64,000 nucleotides of DNA, from positions 248,001 to 312,000 of the forward strand of contig JAEUBA010000020.1 in the NCBI GenBank assembly GCA_018257865.1, read 5' to 3'. The notes under the pieces were generated by a model. That model saw only the letters and a list, made by a program, of their open reading frames with translations. It was not told the DNA's origin and searched no databases. Positions within the stretch are counted from its first letter, which is position 1; each line of letters starts with the position of its first letter. Of the stretch, positions 55,848 to 64,000 are shown piece by piece. The translations under genes were made by a program, and so were the position numbers. This stretch comes from Stereocaulon alpinum (taxonomy: Eukaryota; Ascomycota; Lecanoromycetes; Lecanorales; Stereocaulaceae).

Positions 55848-56826
55848 CTAGCAACATCCTCCCGCAGAGCCCGACTGCACGCCTTGTCCCTGTCCGACTT
55901 GAACGGTGGGCTTATTATTGACGGTTGTCGTGCCCATCCGCTCTTTGATTTGTCGTGCCATGGTGAGGAAGGCTTGTTCGACGTTCGATGCGTTTTTGGC
56001 AGAGGTTTCTAGGAAGGGGATGCCGAGGCTGTCCGCGAATTCCTGGAATGATAGATATCCATCAGCACTAGTTGCGTCTCAAGGACTAGTATATGAGATG
56101 CGGACACCCACCTTTGCAACTGTGTACTCCACAACCTTCTTATCCGCCATATCGCTCTTATTGCCAACGAGCAACTTGTTCACACCCTCTGTAGCGTAGC
56201 GATCAATCTCTTGAAGCCACTGCTTGACGTTGTTGAAAGAATCCATGTCTGTCACATCGTAAACGACGCAGATGCCGTGTGCACCGCGGTAGTAGGAGGA
56301 TGTGATGGTTCGGAATCGCTCTTGGCCTGCGGTGTCCCACTGCCACGGTCATTAGCTCTCCAAACGCGCGCCCTAGAGGAAGCTGTAGGTATACAATCTG
56401 GAGTTTCACGGTCTTGCCGTCCAGCTCGATAGTTCGGATTTTCTGTTTGTTCTTATCAGCTGGCAGGTTCTGGCCTTGGCAGCGGCGGCGGAGAAGGTGG
56501 CCTTACGAAGTCAACGCCGATAGTCGAGATGTAGCTTTCAGTGTATGTGTCGTCTGCAAACCGTAGCAGCAGGCAAGACTTTCCTACTCCCGAGTCACCG
56601 ATGAGGAGGAGCTTGAAGAGGTAGTCGTATCTGCGGAGAGGCGATGTTAGCAAGGGTACACTGCCTTTCCAAGTCCCGTGGTGTGGTCTATCGGCGTCGT
56701 TGATAACGGTGCAGTCCTTCTAAAGATGGCTTGAGGTAAGCAAAATAGACTCTGTATGATGGCTCAGTCAGTGAAATTGCAAGGGTGTCGACCTTGTGAC
56801 TATAGGACATACTACTCTGGATTCAT
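55848..56826 (-). CDS. YPT1: Rab1-type small GTPase YPT1
   Basis: Ypt1/Rab1 directs ER-to-Golgi and intra-Golgi vesicle tethering and early autophagy. Five exons: 56826-56816 (11 nt), 56630-56507, 56442-56395, 56339-56112, 56042-55848, giving 201 residues. Spliced blocks: [20 protein letters not shown] with GKS (P-loop), [14 protein letters not shown] (switch I effector loop), [13 protein letters not shown] (G3), LLVGNKSD (G4), ETSAKNA (G5). The C-terminus GSAGGCC carries the double-cysteine geranylgeranylation site. The 11 nt first exon and 185 nt first intron are set by the MNPEYDYLF requirement; the first donor is GTAGTA. Very confident assignment. Its genetic partner SLY41 is also in this window. 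Confidence 0.96.
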
Positions 56827-57323
56827 GTTGAAGGACGAGCGTTTAGTCTTGCAGGAAAATGAGTGGAGGTGGAAGAAACGAACGTCCTACTTAAGCGTTG
56901 GGGTTTTTTCTGATGTAGTAAGAGGATAAAGCTGAAGGGTGAGGATGTGTTTGGAGTCGCCAAAGACCATGCATCAGGAACCGTTGTCAGACAGCATCGG
57001 GAAAATATTGGCTAGTCCAGAAGCGATTAGCGCGAATCGGCCCTATGAAACGCACCCATAGATGACTACCACATGCTGCGAATGATAGGGCTCGTTGATC
57101 ACGGGCACATCGCTTTCCATACTTTGTCACTTGCACATGGTACGATTACGTCTAGTCTCAAGGGCGAAGTTCATTTCGTGATGTAATGGCTACTGACTCC
57201 ATGAGACCTTGTGATTGGGTGGACAGGTGCCGAGGTAGCCACAGCTGTAATGCCTTGGGTCGAATTCTTCTCATTGCTAACATACACCTGCATTGCTATC
57301 TCCCAGATTGGATACTCACCAGC
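56827..57323. other. Upstream region of YPT1
   Basis: About 500 bp between YPT1 start and the aminopeptidase stop, both minus strand. It must contain the YPT1 promoter. No exon seen. Confidence 0.5.
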
Positions 57324-60300
57324 TTACGCATAGCCATGTGTCTTCAGCCACTCGTACACCTGCTGCTCGTCTCGCTCTTTGTAACAAGCATTTGCTTTTA
57401 CTGTATCAGAAACCTGCACAAGGCCTCGGTCGTAGCCTTTTGTATCTTTGTCCTTGAAGAACGATGCAATGTCTCGCTCCACGTCGTGACTCGCAAACTT
57501 AGACAGCGTTGTTTTCAGGTAGCGGTCCGTGACCACTGAATTTGCTGAGAGCTTGTTATGCACCCTCGTCCAATGCTCTTTCACATACTTCCAAAAATCG
57601 TTACGGGCCTTGGAGTTTGCTGCCAGTGAGATCGATCCGGTATGCAAGTCTTGAATTGCAACTTTGTCAGAGAATTGGAAGTCAAGGAAATCGTTGACTA
57701 GGCTCGTTGATTGCACCTTGCCGAGCGCAATCAAACAGGTTTCTTTGCCATCAATCGAAGTGGTGCTCATGTACTCATCTCGAATGGCTTTGTAGCCGGA
57801 CTCGCCACCTTCACGGACCACAATCGAGAAGATGGCTAGGCGTAGACTCTGATGAACTGCCTTGCGGTCGCCCGCTTGGTACGCTTTGAAGCGACGCTGT
57901 GCTTCAGCAATAGTGCTATTGATTGGATCAGTCACAGACTGTATGACAAGAACACCTAATGAATCACCTTTCGTGTCCGGCATTCCCTGCTGTACTGAGC
58001 AATAAGGCACGCAGCTGGCCCGTGAGATAGTTTTCATTTGGAGCGAAATCCCATCCAATCTTTTCGGCTGCTGGCGCTACTAAACGTAGAGTAAAGGCCT
58101 TGAGTCCGGCCGCTACCGCTTCGTTATCTGCGAAAACGGACCGTATGTTACCGAGAGAGGCTGCGATCTGCGACCATACGCTGAGACATGTTAGATACGG
58201 GTCTGAGCATCAGCTATTGACTTACGCTCTATTCACTTCATCGTTGAACTTCTCCACTAAGGCCAGCAGAGCAGGGGTTGTGCCCTGGCCAGCAAGGGCT
58301 AAAGCAGCTGCATCCGCAATCAAACCGATCTTGTCTTCCACAGAAAGTTTGTGCCTCTCGGCGCCAAGTTTCTCAAGCCTAGCTGGCGGATAATTTGTAC
58401 GGTAGAATCCGATTTGATCACTATTGAGCTTATAAAAGGTCTCATCCACATTGCGTAGTGTGTCCTCCTTCGTGGCTAATGCCGATGTAGCTGCTCCAGT
58501 GGCTTTAGGATCAGTTTTTAAACCGAGCGGAATCCACCATAGGGTCTCGTCGTCCTGTGGCTTCACATCTCCAGTTGACAAGAATCGCGATTGGCGAACA
58601 CCAATCTGCCCAGGCTCTTCAGCAACTGTAAGGACAGGGTACCCAATCTTTCGTATCCAGGGATCCATGAACTCATTGACATTCACGCCCGAAGCCTTAG
58701 ATAATGCAGCCCAAAGATCGTTGGTAGTCGCATTGCCGTATTTGTGTAGCTTCAAGTAGGCCGCAACTCCCTCCAAGAATGTCTCTACACCTAGGTGGCC
58801 ACTCAGCATGCGAATGACGGAGCTGCCCTTCAAATAGGAGATTGCATCGAAGATCTGCTCAACCTCCAGTGCATCCTTGACGGGAACCTCAATGGGATGA
58901 GATGATCGTAAGGAGTCTAGATTTTGGGCAGTTTGCACAGCCTCGGCAACGAACTATACACTCCTTATGTTAGAACCTGTGCGAAGATGAAATTTTGCGT
59001 GAGCACATGTTTTGCCACGTCAACAGAAATCATACTATGTGATCAGCGATATTGTGCCGACACTTGAGCAGGCACTTTTCCATACTATATTCAATAAGTC
59101 CATACAATGCTAGACTCAGAACGCTAGTCGAGGAGGCAATGTGCCAGACCAGGGGAATATCCCAGCGTAAGATGCAAACTATACGCTCTTGAGGCAATAT
59201 CGAAATGAGTGGCAAGGTAGACGTGGACAGTAGGAACACACGTCTCGCGTCCCAGCTATGTGTGAAAGCTGAAAACACCTATGAAAGCAAGAAACAATTA
59301 GAGAAGGGTGCTTACTTGACTCCAAACCTCGTGATCGGGGTATAGATGGTTCACGGCCAGCCAGCCAACCCAGGTCGCGAATCCTTCGTTGAGCCACAGT
59401 TCGTTCCACCAATCCATAGTGACAAGGTTACCGAACCATTGATGGGCGAGTTCTAATTACGGGTTAGCCCAAGCTCCAAGAACCACAGAATGAGAGCCGT
59501 ACCGTGTGCAACTACATAGGCTACTCGATTCTTGTATTTGGCATCTGATTGCTCCTCATCGAATAGAACAGCTGTAGTACGATATGTTATCAAGCCCCAG
59601 TTCTCCATCGCTCCATGGCTGAACTCGTGGACAGCGAGTAGATCGATCTTTGGAAGAGGGTAATCGATCTTGAAGATGTCTGAAAAGTAATCGACCACTC
59701 GGTGACAATTCTCCAAAGCGAAGCGACCCTGTCCCTTTAGGCCTCGAGTTGTATACACCCTCACGGGAAGATTCTTTCCATTATACTTTCGCCTCGTGAA
59801 GTCTTCCACATACTCAAAATCACCAAAAGCCCATGCTAGCAGATAGGTACTCATGATGGGTGTTCGTTCAAATGTGACGACTTTACGACCATTCTTGGAA
59901 GGCTTGACATCCCTCTCTGGCATGTTGCTAAGGGCTATGTTGTCCTCTGGAATCTCAATGCTAACATCAAACGTGGCCTTAAGATTCGGTTCATCAAAAC
60001 ACGGGAACGCTCGGCGAGCATCGCTGGATTCGAATTGGGTTGAGAACATGCAGTGAGATTCGCCATCCAGAGGAACCGACCTCGCTGGTGTGACTGTGGG
60101 CTTGTACTTTGAGCGGTAGAATCCAGCCATGCTATTGTTCATGGTTCCGCTGAATTCGAGATGAATTACTGCATTCGGTGAGGGCTGTACTGCCTCTGAA
60201 AACGCCAACGTGGTACGTTGAGACTTTTCATCGTAGGAGATCTTGGATGCAGACTTTCCATCAATGATCCCAGCTGACGACACGTTCAGTTGGTGGGTGT

Positions 60301-60721
60301 TCAAGGTGATCTCTTCCACAGCTTTATTGATGTTAATCTCGATTCTCACGGTTCCCTGATAAGTAAAAGCCCCGCCGAGCTCAAGATCGAAGAGCTCGAT
60401 GGCATAGTGGACAGGTTTGACAGTGTCCGGCAAGACGTCTCGGTCTTTGGAGGCCATGGTGCTGTTACTGGCCGACAATGTTCGAATACGAGATACGACT
60501 GGCTTAGCGAGAAGCAACGACGATGCCGGTCCAATTGCTGGGTATGGTATTGTCTCGCTGGGCGAGTGTCGTAGCAAAAGTCGGGACGTATGCAACTTTT
60601 GAGGATTTAAGTGCTGATGGTACCCCACTTGAGAGCAAAGCTGCAGTCGCGCCCCCCATTTGGCTAACGGTGGCAATTGGGCATTCACTAGCCTCAAGGT
60701 TCTACAATTGACGGGTCTCAT
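57324..60721 (-). CDS. APE2: M1-family aminopeptidase (APE2/AAP1 type) with two possible starts
   Basis: Zinc exopeptidase removing N-terminal residues, cytosolic and/or mitochondrial. Exons: 60721-59503, 59452-59316, 58953-58226, 58180-57968, 57915-57324. Length is 962 residues from 60721, or 874 from the ATG at 60457 (MASKDRDVLPDTVKP). The latter is where the conserved domain begins. The extra 88 residues are Arg/Leu/Ser-rich without acids, like a mitochondrial presequence. Signatures: FSTQFESSDARRAFPCFDEP, HEFSHGAMENWGLITYR (GAMEN), VVAHELAHQWFGN (HExxH) with NEGFA, and DAISYLKGSSVIRML. Intron 1 (51 nt) splits the zinc site. Intron 2 (58954-59315) is 362 nt, six times the local average. 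The C-terminus reads YEWLKTHGYA. Confidence 0.93.
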
Positions 60722-61014
60722 ACTACAAATACATTCTCGAAATATGGCAGAATATTGTAAGTAACAACATCGTAGAAAGTGATTAGAGCGGCGACAATGC
60801 CTCGGCAAAATTGTGAGCCTTCATCGAGGCTGGATGATGTGATGGAGTGGTTGAGTCGTCGAATCGAGAGTGTGGATGCACCAATGCACGCCTTGTATAC
60901 GTCCCAATATTGCTCTAGGCCGTTTCAAATCCTCTGCTTGCTAAATGCATCTAAGCCAAATCACGCTAGAACGCCTTCAATGCACCCTTGTGAAATCCTC
61001 GACGTCTGCTTCCC
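60722..61014. other. Upstream region of the aminopeptidase gene
   Basis: About 290 bp between two minus-strand genes. No coding signal. Confidence 0.5.
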
Positions 61015-61549
61015 TTATAATCGTACATAGACGTCCACGCAAGGCAGTCTGAACTCCCTTCCACCAAGCCAGCTCCTGATCCACCCCAGCCCAACACCCG
61101 TCCACTCCGTTTTTGGTGTCATCCTCCGTCTCATCTCCTCCATTGCCGCTCCTGCTAGAGCCGAAGCCGTTTCATTAATTGCCGTGATGAGGAAAGAGCT
61201 TTCGCCAGTGTGTCCATTCTCATGAAGCTCTGAGCAATTTGTAGCTTGTGGTAATGGGTTCGGGATTGGAGAAGTATATTGTCTTGGTGAGAAGAAATCG
61301 TTATGAGTGAAGTCGAAGATGCATGTATCGGACCAGTAGCAGGAGGATATGAATAGGATGAGGAGGAGGGCGGAGCAGTATATGCATGGTCTGTTGAGGA
61401 AATATGTGAGGAGGAGGAAAGAGATGACGAAGCTGGGGCTGATCAGTATTACGCTTTTGTGAGGCTGGGACGAACATTTGAGGGTCTTACATTGGACTCG
61501 CTTTTAGTGGGAGGAACAGAAGCGGTATGTAGGAGCGCAAGCAAAACAT
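61015..61549 (-). CDS. Small secretory-pathway membrane protein, 160 residues
   Basis: Exons 61549-61491 and 61438-61015; the 52 nt intron has GTAAGA donor, ACTGAT branch and GATCAG acceptor. The N-terminus (MFCLRSYIPLLFLPLKASP) resembles a signal peptide or anchor. A continuous hydrophobic block with several Cys follows (FVISFLLLTYFL, IYCSALLLILFISSCYW). The remaining 100 residues are polar, with two N-glycosylation sequons (NCS, NET), so this part could be lumenal or extracellular, and a WTGVGLGWIRSWLGG motif near the end. The second exon has no internal start codon far from its end, which makes the gene easy to overlook. No family recognised. Confidence 0.5.
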
Positions 61550-62559
61550 AGTTGTTACTGCAGTTTTGATCGTCCCCGTTGAAGTTGTTGCTGGGCTTGG
61601 TACTGGAGTCTTTGGAACCTGGTAAGGAACCTTCGTATGCCGAGGTTAAGCCGACTAGCGCGATTACTTCAACTTTCCTTCCAAGCGTGATGAATGTGGA
61701 GATTGTGTCTGAGGTATGGTGGATCTCGATGGAAGTCTTCGAACTCCATGTTGAGAATTTCGGTGTGCTGGTTCGATTGTGTCTAGCGGCTTAGACATAG
61801 TCACAATGCTTTCACACAGGTTTGTGCCATGATAGGAGAGGATACTTTACTACTTCTCATGAGTTCCGTATCCAGCAGCGGTGGATGTGCGTTCATTTCC
61901 TGAGGTTCGCGTATTCACTCCGAGCATATTCGCTACCGCACGAGTAGATGTTCGCTCCTACAGCCTTCTTCTTCTGCACCTTTTCTCGACCAACAGTTCT
62001 TTGCTACCACGATCTCCTTTTCCCAATCACTCGGCCTTCGTGGGGACATCCTCCCTCTCTTCGCAACCAACCCGAGCTACGTTGTGAGATGGTCGCAGAC
62101 AGTGCGGCTATATTGTTTGCGTGATACTCTCGATCCTTCTGCAATCCGGCACCAGTATTTTGGAACCCACTTGAAGAGACGGGTCTTCATTTCCCACTCA
62201 GCTCCTTCATTGGTGATACCATTACCCCAGATCAATCGAGGTTTCACTGCATCGGCCTCACAATGGAACAAAGTTCACCTGATCTCTTGCACTGCATTCA
62301 CTCTAGTGGCTCGTCAAGCCTTTACTAGGAATTCCACTACGTAGTGTTAATCTATGCTCTTGCTGCATCGTTGCTTTAGTTGTAAGTCATCTCGTTTCTC
62401 TGTCATTATGTCTAAAGGAAGAGAAAGCCTTGGTAGCGGAAAGTGTGCATGTCCGGTCAGCGTCCGAGTCATCTCGGAGGCCCAACCCATCAAGCCCGAG
62501 CCACGATCTCAATCCCATACAATGAGCCGTCTATAATCACATCAATTCCAACATCGAGC
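61550..62559. other. Intergenic, about 1 kb
   Basis: Several 60-90 codon plus-strand frames without motifs. The last part (62.35-62.54 kb) may contain further remnants of the GTPase pseudogene that follows, but nothing can be aligned by eye. Confidence 0.4.
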
Positions 62560-63933
62560 AGGAATCCGAGGAAGACGTAGATGAAGTGGAGGATGAGATG
62601 GAGGGTTGGCGTCACGAGGATGGCGTTGACGGAGGATTTATGGAAAAGCTGGAGAAAATACGTCAGGGCTTGAAATACCCATATAGTGGCGAGAGGAAAG
62701 CGTGTCTACACATTCCCGCATTCCATCCTTCGTTCGCCAACGTAAAGAGAATCTGCGAAAATTTGGTTCGCTCACGCAGCAGAGCTTGTCGAGAATTTTG
62801 ATTGCCAAGACGCCTACAACCAATGGCTCTTGGAGAAAATCAAGAAACACCGATCGATACCGTATGAGTCCACGGAGAGAGTCGGTCCTGAAGGAGACTC
62901 TGGCGTGGGAAAGTATCCGACGTCCGATTACGGAAGCGTTTGAGCTAATCATTTAACAGGCGAGAGCTCGCTCATCAATCCAATTCTGAAACACCCCCAG
63001 TCTTGCCGCGCAGGTATGTTCCCTCTGCCCAGGCGCCAGACCCTTCACCACTCTGACAGTACCAAGGGCGCCACTGGTAGCGCCAGTACTCGCATGATCA
63101 CTGTTTACGCATCAGCTACCCAAACACAGTCTGAGCTATTCCATGCCGAAATCGAACGACTGAACATGAGAGAAACTGAAGAACTCTTGGCTGGACATCT
63201 CAAGCTGTACTACCAATACCACTTCGATTGTCCAGATGATCTTATAGGAGACGAGCTGGAGGTCTCGGACCTCGACGCCACCACTGCTCCCAAGGGGTTT
63301 CGAGCGTTGTTTGCGGACGGGAAATAGTTCGGAATCAAGACTCGGCTAAGACGTTCCTACGTACAGCAACAAGTTCCGCGGACAAAGGCATCTTGTGCAA
63401 GCTCTTGCAATGGGTGACATATCTGACATCTCTTTATGGCGGTGAGAGTGGCACTGTCCATCACTCCGCGGACAGAGTAGAAGAGATCGCAGGCAATAAA
63501 AATTGCTCGTGGCCATGAATGCAGGTTTGGAGGATGAAAATGGTGAATTACTCGAGGCAACTCCTCGTTTCTGGCCTGTAATGAGGATTGTCAAGGTTAG
63601 CTTCCTTTTCGGAAGTTCTCAGCCAGGGGTTGGTCATTGCAGACCCACCTGGTGAGTACATACATCTTGGGGGGTGCAGGCGATACTGGCGCTGACGACT
63701 GCTCGCAGGCTTTTCGAATACAAACGGAGTGCGGGTAAGAAATACAAATCCATGCACGAGGAAATGCACATTCTACGCGTTGGCGGCTCCCATTCGCCGC
63801 GTGACCACAGACAATGTTGATCATCATAGGCTTACGAAGATTTTACAGCGACCTGGTGGGCACACATTGGTTGATCATAACCATAATCGATGTATTATTG
63901 TGATCCCGGCAGCGGATTTGTCAACTTACTGAC
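62560..63933 (+). pseudogene. Decayed SLIP-GC-like large nuclear GTPase (dynamin-like P-loop family)
   Basis: Successive pieces of one protein occur in order but in shifting frames. An acidic N-terminal piece is at 62560-62690. A G1 P-loop GDSGVGK is at 62893-62913. SSLINPILKH continues it from 62965 after an imperfect splice. A G2-side stretch (FHAEIERLNMRETEELLAGHLKLYYQYH) lies inside the open frame 63016-63327. After a stop and frame change comes KTFLRTATSSADKGILCKLL (63345 on). After another shift, RFWPVMRIVK (to 63596) and a G3-like VIADPPG (about 63640) follow. APIRRVTTDNVDHH (about 63780-63830) corresponds to the AP..R...D..T region of the family. The order matches fungal SLIP-GC-like GTPases as I remember them. 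Frame shifts at about 63330 and 63510 have no plausible intron, so a pseudogene is favoured over a gene with many introns. Confidence 0.6.
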
Positions 63934-64000
63934 TGACTAGGAAATGCCTCCTTAATGAGCTGCAACCACAGCTCCTCAGAGGCGTGGAGTCGGGTTTCCA

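Noticed and set aside
59030..59278. 82-codon minus-strand frame
   Set aside because: Lies inside the long aminopeptidase intron; opens without a canonical ATG and shows no motif. Kept only as part of the intron finding.
1..64000. Search for transposons, tRNA genes, CRISPR arrays and a biosynthetic gene cluster
   Set aside because: No transposase, reverse transcriptase, terminal repeats, cloverleaf-like tRNA, repeat-spacer array, PKS, NRPS or terpene synthase was recognised by eye. A tRNAscan and repeat search would be decisive.

Overview
The window is nuclear DNA from a filamentous ascomycete (Pezizomycotina; Dothideomycetes is only a guess). Evidence: dense genes on both strands, most split by 45-100 nt GT..AG introns with CTAAC/CTGAC branch points, and an eukaryotic fungal gene set (ERD2, SLY41, YPT1, complex I 78 kDa subunit, BYR4, SCD6, a fungal GH85 enzyme). 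I found no rRNA, tRNA, CRISPR array, intact transposon or bacterial operon. All exon maps were built by eye from splice signals plus reading-frame and motif continuity.

Layout. 0-5 kb: a truncated low-complexity gene and a cytosolic ENGase (GH85), both minus. 5.2-11.3 kb: KDEL receptor ERD2 (plus), an XRCC4/LIF1-type end-joining factor (minus) and BYR4 (plus). 11.8-18.7 kb: complex I 78 kDa subunit, a hotdog thioesterase and a SLY41-like transporter, all minus. 19.3-25.8 kb: a seven-exon alpha/beta-hydrolase and a Pumilio protein, both plus. 26.4-35 kb: a PEX39-like KPWE protein (minus), SCD6/LSM14 (plus), RAD57 (minus), a 77-residue CENP-W histone-fold gene (plus) and a coiled-coil membrane protein (minus). 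35-43 kb: a JmjN/JmjC/PHD demethylase and an RGG protein with a YAG7-like region, both minus. 45-49 kb: a YAT2/FacC-type carnitine acetyltransferase (plus) and a WD40 protein (minus). 49.8-54.9 kb: five consecutive short genes for small membrane proteins. 55.8-61.6 kb: YPT1, an M1 aminopeptidase and another small membrane protein, all minus. 62.5-64 kb: a decayed SLIP-GC-like GTPase.

Themes. Most genes are housekeeping and unrelated in pathway, as expected in a fungal chromosome arm. Some functional groupings exist: early secretory traffic (ERD2, SLY41, YPT1), genome maintenance (LIF1, RAD57, CENP-W, BYR4), mRNA fate (Pumilio, SCD6, YAG7-like) and acetyl/peroxisome metabolism (carnitine acetyltransferase, PEX39). 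RAD57 and CENP-W are divergent across about 230 bp. The least explained parts are the run of small membrane proteins, the gene-poor stretches at 15.3-17.0, 43-45 and 52.7-53.8 kb, and the GTPase relic at the right edge.
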